Positions 16,622 to 24,442 of a stretch of DNA of 64,000 nt are shown here, piece by piece. The position numbers and the translations under genes were made by a program. Under the pieces are notes generated by a model. It did no database searches, had not been told where the DNA came from, and worked only from the letters and a program-made list of their open reading frames with translations. Position 1 is the first letter of the stretch; each line of letters begins with the position of its first letter. The stretch is from NCBI GenBank assembly GCA_022844485.1, contig JALHLQ010000018.1, positions 1-64,000 of the forward strand. The letters are read 5' to 3'. The stretch is from Xanthobacteraceae bacterium (GTDB lineage: Bacteria; Pseudomonadota; Alphaproteobacteria; Rhizobiales; Xanthobacteraceae).

Positions 16622-18055
16622 CTAGTCCCGACGCCGCGAGATGACGAAGGATTCATCATTGAACCACAGTCCATTGTTTTGATGCAGCACATCGCGTGTC
16701 GCGTCGAGATAGCGCGTCTCGCGAACCACATCGGCAAGCCGGTCATCCTCCACTTGCGCGACGTAGATCGCAGCGTTCCAGGCCGCGAACAATGTCGACG
16801 TCCCGATCGATTCCGATACTTCCGACGGCAACGTGTGCATGTCGTAACGGAAAATCGAGCGGTTATCGGCATAGGCATTGAAATTGAGGTCGCGGCCGGC
16901 CGGACCGAGTTCGGCCTTGACGGCTTTTAGGATCTGATGCCGGTCATGGGTGAAGGGATTATCCCCTGGCCAGATCCGGTCGATGATCGCCATGCCGGGA
17001 TCATGCCCATGCGAATGGATCGCGATCAGCCGCCCACCGGGGCCGAGCGCGCGGGCAAGCGGCGCGATCACGCGACGGGCCTTGAAATCAAGCGAGGCGC
17101 GCGCGCGGTAGGGCTGCGATGCGATGACGAGATCGTAGTTGGCGACCGTCCCGCCCGGCCGGGGAATGGTGGAGTCGAGCAGGAATCTGTGGTCCTCGCG
17201 GTAAATCACCAGTACGACGGGACGTTCGTAAACCGGGTTTCCCGTCTTCCGGCTGACGCCGGCTTTCCAGTTCTCCGACAGAAACGCCTCCAGGTCGGTG
17301 ATCTGCTGTTCGAAGCTGTGCGAGGAGTTGCCGGTCAAAGCGAGCTCGCGCCAGACCAGGCTCGACGCCGCGCTCATCGACTTCACCGCGAGCCAGGGCG
17401 CGTCGGCATAAGCGAGATTCGTCAGCACAAGAACGGTGGAGGGATGCTCGAAAAAGCGGTCCGCCATTTTCTGCAGCGTCAAGCGGATGTCTTCCAGGCT
17501 GATCTCCTTGCCGACGATATAGAACGGCATGGTCGGGAAGCGATCATGCATCGCGCGCATCGCGCGCGCGAGGACCGTGCCGTCGCCGACGCCGGCGTCG
17601 AAGACCCGAACCGCCGGCGGACGCGGATGAATGTTCGCGAGCTCGAGCGAGACGCGGTTCGCCACCACCTGCTTTTCGCTGCAGGTGTTCACAAAGAGCA
17701 GGTATTTCTGCCGATTGTCGAAGAATCGGAAGTTGCGTTGCGGGTCGCGCGCATCGGCCGCGCGCGGCGTGGCGCTACCAGGATTCTCCGCGGCCTGTGT
17801 GCCGTTCTGCGCGTGCGGCGCTGCGGCCCTGCGCACCGGCTCGATAAAGGACGGTCGCGGCAGATGGCTGCGGTTCTCGACCATGAAGGCGCGGATGCGG
17901 TCGAGGGTGTCCGTCGTGATGCGGCCGCCATTGCGAAGCCGCGCCGCGAGCTTCCCATCATTCACGGCCCGCCGTCCAAAGGTCGACTCGGCCAGGCCGG
18001 TCGCGCGGCAGAAATCGGATATTTCCTTCAGCAGGAGCTGGTTCAAAGGGCTCAT
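16622..18055 (-). CDS. Methyltransferase-fold protein with N-terminal helix-turn-helix-like segment
   Basis: A 477-residue protein of unknown function. Residues about 1-60 (MSPLNQLLLKEISDFCRATG, AESTFGRRAVNDGKLAARLR) resemble a small DNA-binding helix-turn-helix. After a Pro/Ala-rich linker, residues about 110-460 form a class I SAM-binding fold with motif I VRVFDAGVGDGTVLARAM and a later ALGPGGRLIAIHSHGHDPG. The ATG at 18055 removes a low-quality N-terminal extension; the ribosome site is weak. It is the first gene of an operon with the MetF-like reductase. It could be a methyltransferase, a corrinoid- or folate-linked demethylation component, or a regulator. Confidence 0.65.
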   Translation of the reverse strand: MSPLNQLLLKEISDFCRATGLAESTFGRRAVNDGKLAARLRNGGRITTDTLDRIRAFMVENRSHLPRPSFIEPVRRAAAPHAQNGTQAAENPGSATPRAADARDPQRNFRFFDNRQKYLLFVNTCSEKQVVANRVSLELANIHPRPPAVRVFDAGVGDGTVLARAMRAMHDRFPTMPFYIVGKEISLEDIRLTLQKMADRFFEHPSTVLVLTNLAYADAPWLAVKSMSAASSLVWRELALTGNSSHSFEQQITDLEAFLSENWKAGVSRKTGNPVYERPVVLVIYREDHRFLLDSTIPRPGGTVANYDLVIASQPYRARASLDFKARRVIAPLARALGPGGRLIAIHSHGHDPGMAIIDRIWPGDNPFTHDRHQILKAVKAELGPAGRDLNFNAYADNRSIFRYDMHTLPSEVSESIGTSTLFAAWNAAIYVAQVEDDRLADVVRETRYLDATRDVLHQNNGLWFNDESFVISRRRD

Positions 18056-18138
18056 CGGCGTTTCCGGCGCGCCCTGTCTTGAGGCAAGGCTGCGCGGGAG
18101 CGAACCATTGCGCGGAAACGCGGTCAACCACAAAACGT

Positions 18139-18166
18139 CCCACACGAAAGGTGGGCAACGTGTGGG
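18139..18166. repeat. Inverted repeat upstream of the methyltransferase-fold gene
   Basis: CCCACACG (18139-18146) and its exact complement CGTGTGGG (18159-18166) flank 12 bases, about 85 bases upstream of the start at 18055. A related CCCACTTGTGGG palindrome follows near 18240. Either could be an operator for the operon; the link is positional only. Nothing else was recognised in the 215-base gap. Confidence 0.35.
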
Positions 18167-18270
18167 TGCCATCGAGATCAGCCAATGACGAAGGTTTTAT
18201 CGACGGTTCTCAGCCCGGGCGTTGCGGGGAGCGGGCCACGTCCCACTTGTGGGTGGGCAAAAGGGGCGAT

Positions 18271-19353
18271 TCAGAGCGCGTCGGAAATCGCCTTGGCGAC
18301 CGCGGCGGTCCCATCCGTTCCGCCGAACTCGCAGGGATGCAGACCTTTTGCGAAGGCGCGATCCACCGCCTGCTCGATCCGCGCGGCCGCGTCCGCGGCG
18401 GCCGGATGGTCATGCCGCTCCGCCAGCCAATCCAGCATCAAGGCGGCGGACAAGATCGTCGCCGTGGGATTGGCGATACCTTTTCCCATGATGTCGGGCG
18501 CGGTGCCGTGGCAGGGCTGGAAGACGGCGTGCCGGTCGCCGATGTCGGCCGACGGCGCCATGCCCATCCCGCCGACAAGGCCGGCGGTGAGGTCGCTCAA
18601 GATGTCGCCGAACATGTTTTCCGTGACCAGCACGTCGAAATCCCAGGGACGCTGCACCATCGCGACCGCACAGGCGTCGACATAGATGTGATCGGCCGTC
18701 ATGTCCTGGAAGCCGCGCGCGCGCGCGTAGAAGATCTGCCGGAAGAACGCGAAGGCGCGAAAGATGTTGGCCTTGTCGACGCAGGTGACCTTGCCCTTGC
18801 CGCCGCGCCCCTTTCGCCGCTCCGCGAGGCGGAATGAAAAGTCGAACAGACGTTGCGACGTGCGACGCGTGATGACCATGGTCTCGCGCGCTTCGTCTTG
18901 CGTCACCACGCCCTTGTCCATCGACGCAAACAGCCCTTCGGTCGACTCGCGGATGACGACGAGATCGATCCCGCGCTTGTCGGCGCCCACGATCGGACTT
19001 TTCACGCCCGGCACCAGTCTGGCCGGCCGGACACCGGCATAGAGGTCGAAGATGATCCGCAGATCGACTTGCGGGCGCAGCTCGGTCCCGTCCGCCTTGC
19101 GCACGTCGGGAAGGCCGCACGCGCCAAGCAGCACGGCATCCGCCTTTTCACAGAGCCTGACCGTCGTCTCGGGGAGATCGGTGCCGGTTTGAAGGTAATG
19201 CGAGGCTCCCGCCGGCGCTTCCTCGAAGCGAAAGCGCAAGCCCGGAGTGGCGGCCTCGAGCTTGCGAAGGAGATCGAGCGTCGCGGCGACGACCTCGACC
19301 CCGATTCCGTCGCCCGGAATTACGGCAATGTGGAAGCTGTCGTTCGCGCGCAT
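18271..19353 (-). CDS. Isocitrate/isopropylmalate dehydrogenase family protein
   Basis: A 360-residue beta-decarboxylating dehydrogenase related to 3-isopropylmalate, tartrate and isocitrate dehydrogenases. It begins HIAVIPGDGIGVEVV, carries the substrate motif VVIRESTEGLFAS, the catalytic lysine in TCVDKANIF, the metal-binding FGDILSDLTAGLVGGMGM, and the cofactor segment HGTAPDIMGKGIANP. The RESTEGLFAS variant differs from classical LeuB and points to a paralogue acting on a hydroxydicarboxylate such as tartrate or a substituted malate. ATG at 19353 is chosen as the family N-terminus. It is divergent from the hydroxypyruvate isomerase gene by about 130 bases. Confidence 0.8.
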   Translation of the reverse strand: MRANDSFHIAVIPGDGIGVEVVAATLDLLRKLEAATPGLRFRFEEAPAGASHYLQTGTDLPETTVRLCEKADAVLLGACGLPDVRKADGTELRPQVDLRIIFDLYAGVRPARLVPGVKSPIVGADKRGIDLVVIRESTEGLFASMDKGVVTQDEARETMVITRRTSQRLFDFSFRLAERRKGRGGKGKVTCVDKANIFRAFAFFRQIFYARARGFQDMTADHIYVDACAVAMVQRPWDFDVLVTENMFGDILSDLTAGLVGGMGMAPSADIGDRHAVFQPCHGTAPDIMGKGIANPTATILSAALMLDWLAERHDHPAAADAAARIEQAVDRAFAKGLHPCEFGGTDGTAAVAKAISDAL

Positions 19354-19484
19354 GGATGATCGTGGAATTCCGAGTGGCGGGACGCCACTGAACAAGGATT
19401 GGGGACGCGATGCAAGCGCGTGCGGGTGTCTTGCGGCTTCGGTCCCGCTATGATGCAGGCGGTTCACAAAGGCCCTGCACCGCG

Positions 19485-20288
19485 ATGCCAAGATTTGCCG
19501 CCAACCTCGCCTACCTGTTCACGGAATACCCGTTCATCGAGCGCTTCGGCGCGGCGGCCAAAGCCGGGTTCGAGGCGGTCGAGCTGCAGTTTCCCTATGA
19601 CACGCCGGCGGCCGAGGTGAAGCGCGAGCTCGACCGGCGCCGCCTGACGATGATCGGCGTCAACACGCCGATCGACGAGGGTGAATTCGGATCGGCGGCG
19701 GTCCCCGGCCGCGCGGCCGATTTCGCCGCTCACTTCCGCCGGGCGCTCGACTATGTCGGGGCGATTGGCGGGCGCGCGGTCCATTGCCTGGCGGGCAAGG
19801 TGCAACCGGACGATCGCGTCAGGGCCGAAGCGGCGTTCGTCGCCAATCTCCTGCGCGCCTCCGATGCGGCGGCGCAGGCGGGGATCACGGTCCTCATCGA
19901 GCCGATTAATCCCCGCGACCGGTCGGGCTATTTCCTCAACTCGGCGGAGCACGCCGCCGATCTCCTGACGAAGATCGATCGGGTCAATGTGCGCATGCAA
20001 TTCGACTTCTATCATGCGCAAATCGTCGGCGGCGATCTCATCCGCCGTTTCGAGAAATACTTACCGCTGGTCGGGCACGTTCAGATCGCGGCCGTGCCGT
20101 CGCGCGCCGAGCCGGACGAAGGCGAGGTCAACTATCCGGCGATCTTCGGCATGCTCGACGATATCGGCTATGCCGGCTGGATCGGCGCCGAGTACCGCCC
20201 ACGCGTGAACACCGAAGCCGGGCTCGGCTGGGGACTGCCTTACGGGCTTCGTCCGACACGAGAGGGCAGGGGAAGCGAATGCGCCTGA
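19485..20288 (+). CDS. hyi: Hydroxypyruvate isomerase family protein
   Basis: Hyi interconverts hydroxypyruvate and tartronate semialdehyde in glyoxylate/glycerate metabolism. The 267-residue TIM-barrel protein begins MPRFAANLAYLFTEYPFIERF, typical of Hyi, and has the metal-site glutamates in TVLIEPINPRDRSGYFL and GWIGAEYRP, with FDFYHAQ between them. The ATG at 19485 matches the family N-terminus. Its 3' end overlaps the SDR gene by 10 bases, so the two are translated from one message. The divergent decarboxylating dehydrogenase may supply or remove a related hydroxyacid. Confidence 0.85.
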   Translation: MPRFAANLAYLFTEYPFIERFGAAAKAGFEAVELQFPYDTPAAEVKRELDRRRLTMIGVNTPIDEGEFGSAAVPGRAADFAAHFRRALDYVGAIGGRAVHCLAGKVQPDDRVRAEAAFVANLLRASDAAAQAGITVLIEPINPRDRSGYFLNSAEHAADLLTKIDRVNVRMQFDFYHAQIVGGDLIRRFEKYLPLVGHVQIAAVPSRAEPDEGEVNYPAIFGMLDDIGYAGWIGAEYRPRVNTEAGLGWGLPYGLRPTREGRGSECA

Positions 20289-21025
20289 AGGAGAAGGTCG
20301 CCGTCGTCACCGGGGCAGGCTCCGGGTTCGGTCAAGGCATCGCCGAGACCTTTGCGCGCGAAGGCGCGCGCGTCGCGCTCCTGGACATCAACGAGAGGGC
20401 CGCCAAGGAGGCCGCCGCCAAGATCGGATCGCGCGCGGTCGCGATCGGATGCGACGTGTCGAAAAAGACGGATGTCGATGCGGCGGTGCGGGCCGTCGCG
20501 TCGGCTTTCGGTCCGCCCGACATCCTCGTCAACAATGCGGGCGTCAGCCATCGCAACCGGCCGATGCTGGAGGTCGACGAGGCCGAGTTCGACCGCATCT
20601 TCGCCGTGAACGTGAAGTCCGTCTTTCTGCTGGCCCATGCGGTTGTGCCGCTCATGCGCCAGAGCGGACGCGGCGTGATCGTCAATATCGGCTCGACCGC
20701 GGGCCTGCGGCCGCGGCCGGGCCTCGTCTGGTACAATGCCTCGAAAGGAGCGGTGAATCTCCTGACCAAGGCCATGGCGATCGAGCTGGCTCCCGATCGG
20801 ATCCGGGTTTGCGCGCTGGCGCCGGTGGCGGGCGACACGCCGCTGCTTCCGACGTTCATGGGCGGAGACACGCCGGAGCTGCGGGCGAAATTCATCGCCT
20901 CGGTGCCCTTGGGCCGTCTGTCGACGCCGCAAGACGTGGCCCATGCCGCGCTCTTTCTTGTCTCGGATGAGGCGGAATTCCTCACCGGCGTCGTGCTGGA
21001 GGTGGACGGCGGCCGCTGTATCTGA
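20279..21025 (+). CDS. Short-chain dehydrogenase/reductase (SDR)
   Basis: A 248-residue classical SDR with cofactor motif VTGAGSGFGQGIA, the structural NNAGVS, catalytic Ser in VNIGSTAGL and the Tyr-Lys pair in YNASKGAV. The aspartate in LLDIN suggests NAD(H) preference. Its ATG lies within the 3' end of hyi, so a role on a product of hydroxypyruvate or tartronate semialdehyde metabolism is plausible. Substrate is not deducible from sequence. Confidence 0.88.
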   Translation: MRLKEKVAVVTGAGSGFGQGIAETFAREGARVALLDINERAAKEAAAKIGSRAVAIGCDVSKKTDVDAAVRAVASAFGPPDILVNNAGVSHRNRPMLEVDEAEFDRIFAVNVKSVFLLAHAVVPLMRQSGRGVIVNIGSTAGLRPRPGLVWYNASKGAVNLLTKAMAIELAPDRIRVCALAPVAGDTPLLPTFMGGDTPELRAKFIASVPLGRLSTPQDVAHAALFLVSDEAEFLTGVVLEVDGGRCI

Positions 21026-21133
21026 GCGGGCGGCCAAATCGTTAAAATTTGAGCGGGGGTTTTAGCGGCTCCTTGTAAACTGTGCTTTACCATCGGCTCC
21101 TCGACATCGAGCCTTTCGGAGCAGAGAGCGCAG

Positions 21134-21349
21134 ATGCTGACGTCCCCCGCCACACGCTTTTGGTGGAGCAAGAACCGCCGCATGCCGGATACGCCGCCGC
21201 TGTTTCGGCTGCTGTCACAGCGCTGGCGGCCGATGGCGCGCGTTCGGTCCGAGGATCAGGCGAACGCGACCCGCTATCGCCGGCGCGGTCCGCACAATTG
21301 GGAGAAGGCGCACAGCGCCGCGTGGAATCCCTGGCTCTGGGTCAAGTAG
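21134..21349 (+). CDS. Small basic Trp-rich hypothetical protein
   Basis: A 71-residue frame (MLTSPATRFWWSKNRRMP... ending WNPWLWVK), basic and with six tryptophans, between the SDR gene and the convergent ybaK-like gene. A purine-rich GGAGCAGAGAGCG precedes the ATG and a promoter-like AT-rich patch (TTGTAAACTGTGCTTTACCA) lies about 50 bases upstream. No motif or membrane segment was recognised. It may be real because it fills an otherwise empty gap, but chance cannot be excluded. Confidence 0.35.
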   Translation: MLTSPATRFWWSKNRRMPDTPPLFRLLSQRWRPMARVRSEDQANATRYRRRGPHNWEKAHSAAWNPWLWVK

Positions 21350-21356
21350 CGCGGAC

Positions 21357-21833
21357 TCAAACGACGCTGATGGCCTCGGCGCCGACCGCCTTCGCCAGAA
21401 CTTGCGGATCGACCGGAAAAACCGCGCGCGGCGTGCCGGCTGCCGCCCACACGACATCATAGCCAAGCAAGTCGCGGTCGATGAAGGTCGGCAGCGCGGT
21501 CGCGTGCCCAAACGGTGGAATTCCGCCGATGACATAGCCGGTCAGGGCACGCACGCGCTCCGCGTCGGGACGTTCCAGCGGCTCGCCGAGCCGCACAGCG
21601 ATGGCCTTTTCGTCGACGCGGTTCTGGCCCGAGACCAACAGCAGCAGCGGCTGCTTCGACTGCGCCCGCAGAAAGACCAGAGACTTGACGATCTGGCCGA
21701 CGGCGACGCCGCAGGCCGCCGCGGCCTCCTCCGCCGTACGGGTGGAGCGGTCCATCTCACGAATCTGGACAGCAAGCCCGAGTGCATCGGCCGCGTCCTG
21801 TACCTTCTTGGCGCTGGGCGGGAGTTCGGTCAT
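21357..21833 (-). CDS. ybaK: YbaK/EbsC family aminoacyl-tRNA deacylase
   Basis: Members of this family hydrolyse mischarged tRNAs, notably Cys-tRNA(Pro), acting after prolyl-tRNA synthetase. The 158-residue protein has the expected domain, with GVAVGQIVKSLVF containing the likely catalytic lysine K50, LLLVSGQNRVDEKA, and GYVIGGIPPFGHA near the C-terminus. It is 9 bases downstream of the phosphoesterase stop codon region, so may be the last gene of the minus-strand mbfA run. Confidence 0.85.
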   Translation of the reverse strand: MTELPPSAKKVQDAADALGLAVQIREMDRSTRTAEEAAAACGVAVGQIVKSLVFLRAQSKQPLLLLVSGQNRVDEKAIAVRLGEPLERPDAERVRALTGYVIGGIPPFGHATALPTFIDRDLLGYDVVWAAAGTPRAVFPVDPQVLAKAVGAEAISVV

Positions 21834-21842
21834 GCGCCCTCT

Positions 21843-22754
21843 TCAGCCGATCAAGACGCGACGCGTCAATTCCATGACGCCCTGCTGCCCGCGTTTCAGT
21901 CCGCGCGAGACGAGCTCGCAGCGCCACGCTCCCGCCTCTCCGGAAATTCGGTAGAGATTGTAGGCGGCGGGGTCGAGATCGCTGTGCAGCGTCGCGGACG
22001 CGGAGGGCACGCCGACGACCGGCACGGGTCCGTTTGGGCCCTTGATGGCATTGAAAAGGTGCCGGTGCTCGTGGCCGTGTAGGATCAGTTCGGCGCCGCA
22101 TTCGGCAATGGCATTACGGAAGCGACTGGCATCGACAAGGCGCTTGAAGCGGCCGCCCTTGATGGTCATCGGCGGATGATGAATCAGCACGATGCGGAAG
22201 AGGCCCTCGCGTGCGAGCGGACCAAGCGTGCTCGTCAGCCGCAGAATTTGATCGGCTCCCAACTTCCCGGTTGCCATGAATGGCGCCGTCGGAATCGCCG
22301 TCGAGAGACCGATCAAGGCCACCGGGCCGCGCCGTCGCACGATGGGAAATGGCGGCATGCGATCGACTGGGGCCGCCGCGCCGACGCCGTCGCCCCGCAT
22401 ATAGTCGCCCCAATGCGTCGCCGGATGTTGAAGGGCGCCACGAACATAGGCGTCGTGGTTTCCCGGCACGACGGTGACCTGTTCGGGCGCGCCGACCTGC
22501 GCGAGCCAGGCCCGCGCGGGCGCGAATTCAGTCTCGAGCGAAATGTTCACCAGATCGCCGGTCACCGCGATGTGGTCCGGCTCGGCGGCCTTCAGATCGC
22601 TCAGGATGCCGTCAAGAACGCTGGACAGGTGGCCGGCATTGCGATTGCGGCGCCAGTTCAGAAAACCGAGCGCGCGCTTTCCGGCAAGGTCGCGCAAGCG
22701 CGCCTGCGGCAGCGGTCCGAGATGCGGATCGGACAGATGCGCAAGGACGAACAT
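21843..22754 (-). CDS. Calcineurin-like metallophosphoesterase
   Basis: A 303-residue enzyme with the complete dinuclear metal motif set in order: LAHLSDPHLG, AVTGDLVN, VPGNHDAY, LIHHPPM and LHGHEHRH. The substrate may be a cyclic nucleotide, a phospholipid or a protein phosphate; sequence does not decide. The ATG at 22754 overlaps the mbfA stop (TGATG), so it is translated with the iron transporter. That coupling makes it a candidate partner in iron or membrane homeostasis (inference). Confidence 0.85.
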   Translation of the reverse strand: MFVLAHLSDPHLGPLPQARLRDLAGKRALGFLNWRRNRNAGHLSSVLDGILSDLKAAEPDHIAVTGDLVNISLETEFAPARAWLAQVGAPEQVTVVPGNHDAYVRGALQHPATHWGDYMRGDGVGAAAPVDRMPPFPIVRRRGPVALIGLSTAIPTAPFMATGKLGADQILRLTSTLGPLAREGLFRIVLIHHPPMTIKGGRFKRLVDASRFRNAIAECGAELILHGHEHRHLFNAIKGPNGPVPVVGVPSASATLHSDLDPAAYNLYRISGEAGAWRCELVSRGLKRGQQGVMELTRRVLIG

Positions 22755-23710
22755 CAAGAACTGCCGATGAGGATACCGGCCACGAACACCAGCACGCCGC
22801 CGACGATCACCTGGAAGGCTGCAGCCAGGAACGGCGTGTCCATATAGCGATGCCGGATCCAGGAAATCGCCAGTAGCTCGACGATCACGACCGCGAAAGC
22901 GACGATCGTGGCTGTCCAGAAGTCGGGAATGAGATAGGGCAGCGTGTGTCCGACGCCGCCGATCGTGGTCATCACGCCGCACACGGTTCCGCGCAGCCAA
23001 GGCGAGCCGCGGCCGGTGAGAGAGCCGTCATCGGAGAGCGCTTCGGTGAAGCCCATCGAGATGCCGGAGCCGACGGAGGCCGCCATGCCGACCAGGAACG
23101 TTTCCCAGGTGCTGTGCGTGGCAAAGGCCGCCGCAAAGAGCGGCGCCAAGGTCGAGACCGAGCCGTCCATCAGGCCGGCCAGCCCGGGCTGCACGTATTG
23201 CAGCACGAAAACGCGCCGCGCCGTCTCGTCCTCCTCGCTGCGCGCTTCCTTGGTGAGGATCTCCGCTCCGAGGCGCTCGGCCAGGCTTTCGTGATCCTCC
23301 TCGATTTCGGCGAGGCGGGTGAGGAGTTCGCGCACCGAGGCGTCGCGCGTCTTTTCCGCCGCCTTGCGATAAAAACGCGCGGCCTCGAATTCCATCTCGG
23401 CCGCGTATTTCCGCACCTCGTCGAGCCCCAGCGGGCGCACGAGCCAGAGCGGCCGGTGGCTGATGAAACCTTTCACGTCCTGCCGCCGGATCAGCGGCAG
23501 GTAGTCGCCGAACTTTGCGCGGTAGAGCTCATAGAGCATTGCGCGATGGCGAATCTCCTCCTCCGCCATTTCCTCGAAGACCTTGGCGGAGGAAGCGTAT
23601 TTTTCCCTGAGACCGTCGGCGAAGCCGCGGTAGATCCGGCTGTCTTCCTCCTCGTTGGTGATCGCCAGCGCCAAGACTTCCTGCTCGGTCAAATCGGCAA
23701 ATCGCTTCAC
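22754..23710 (-). CDS. mbfA: Membrane-bound ferritin-like iron exporter MbfA (rubrerythrin-VIT1 fusion)
   Basis: MbfA proteins of Rhizobiales export iron and protect against iron and peroxide stress; known homologues are repressed by Irr. The 318-residue protein joins a rubrerythrin-like four-helix domain (about residues 1-150; carboxylates in ITNEEEDSRIY, EEMAEEEIRHR and AEIEEDHESL) to a CCC1/VIT1 membrane domain (about 160-318; GLMDGSVSTLAPLFAAAFA, GSGISMGFTEALSDDG). GTG at 23710 is chosen because GAGGAGG precedes it; a longer frame to 23782 lacks a site. The phosphoesterase gene overlaps its stop. Confidence 0.87.
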   Translation of the reverse strand: MKRFADLTEQEVLALAITNEEEDSRIYRGFADGLREKYASSAKVFEEMAEEEIRHRAMLYELYRAKFGDYLPLIRRQDVKGFISHRPLWLVRPLGLDEVRKYAAEMEFEAARFYRKAAEKTRDASVRELLTRLAEIEEDHESLAERLGAEILTKEARSEEDETARRVFVLQYVQPGLAGLMDGSVSTLAPLFAAAFATHSTWETFLVGMAASVGSGISMGFTEALSDDGSLTGRGSPWLRGTVCGVMTTIGGVGHTLPYLIPDFWTATIVAFAVVIVELLAISWIRHRYMDTPFLAAAFQVIVGGVLVFVAGILIGSS

Positions 23711-23790
23711 GCCTGGCCTCCTCGCGCTGTCCAGCGGGTATCGCGTATCGGGTATATAGAATACGGACTCGGAGGAGGGCATAGCACAAA
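23711..23790. promoter_or_regulatory. Promoter region of mbfA
   Basis: Upstream of the GTG is an AT-richer stretch, GTATTCTATATACC on the minus strand (about 23747-23765), beside repeated GTATCG units. The TTCTATATA segment could be a -10 or half of an Irr-type iron control element, which in related genomes is an inverted TTTAGAA/TTCTAAA-like repeat. I cannot see a full palindrome, so regulation by Irr is only inferred from the family. Confidence 0.35.
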
Positions 23791-23798
23791 GGACAACG

Positions 23799-23825
23799 GC
23801 GCCTCCCCGGGAAGGGGAGACGCCG
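23799..23825. repeat. Palindromic element between mbfA and the NUDIX gene
   Basis: GGCGCCTCCCC and its near-complement GGGGAGACGCC (10 of 11 pairs) surround five bases, followed at 23835-23857 by a second small inverted repeat (GGAAGCG/CGCTTCC). It resembles other GC-rich intergenic palindromes in this window. No T-run makes it a standard terminator. Confidence 0.45.
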
Positions 23826-23959
23826 TCGGAGCAGGAAGCGAGGGAGGAGCGCTTCCCGCTTCATGCGCGTCACATAGGGAGTCCGGAATATGTGCGCAAG
23901 GCCGCGCCCTGCGGGATGGCTTGGCTGCTATGTTCCCTGCGCATCGGTTGGAGGAACCC

Positions 23960-24442
23960 GTGGCGATCAGCGGCTGGCGGCGCGCAACCGAGCCCGCGCT
24001 GCGGCGCGCGCTCCATCTCTACTGGCGCTTCTCGCGCGGGATGACGCTGGGCGTTCGGGCCGTCGTGCTGAATGGGCGAAGCGAGGCTTTTCTCGTCAAG
24101 CATTCCTATGTCAGCGGCTGGCATCTGCCGGGCGGCGGCGTCGAGCCGGGAGAGACCCTGCTCGATGCGCTCGCGCGCGAGCTCAAGGAGGAAGCGAACA
24201 TCGTCTGGGCCGCCGCGCCGGCGCTGCACGGCGTGTTCTTTCAGGACAGCGCGTCGTCGCGCGACCATGTGGCCGTGTTCGTCGTCAAGACCTTTCGGCA
24301 GGACGCGGCGCCCGTCCCCGATCGCGAGATCGTCGGCCATGGTTTCTTCCCGCTCGCGGCCTTGCCCGAGGACACGACGCGAGGAACGCGGGCGCGGCTC
24401 GCCGAGGTGCTCGAAGGCGCGCCGATCAGCGAACGGTGGTGA
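23960..24442 (+). CDS. NUDIX hydrolase
   Basis: A 160-residue NUDIX protein hydrolysing a nucleoside diphosphate-linked compound. The box GX5EX7REUXEE is complete in GGVEPGETLLDALARELKEE; the usual following glycine is replaced (AN). The chain begins with a basic helix RRALHLYWRFSRGMTLGVRAVV, a feature of a NUDIX subgroup in Rhizobiales. GTG at 23960 is preceded by GGAGGA; the longer upstream frame is antisense to mbfA. The last 17 bases overlap the convergent hydroquinone reductase gene. Confidence 0.85.
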   Translation: MAISGWRRATEPALRRALHLYWRFSRGMTLGVRAVVLNGRSEAFLVKHSYVSGWHLPGGGVEPGETLLDALARELKEEANIVWAAAPALHGVFFQDSASSRDHVAVFVVKTFRQDAAPVPDREIVGHGFFPLAALPEDTTRGTRARLAEVLEGAPISERW

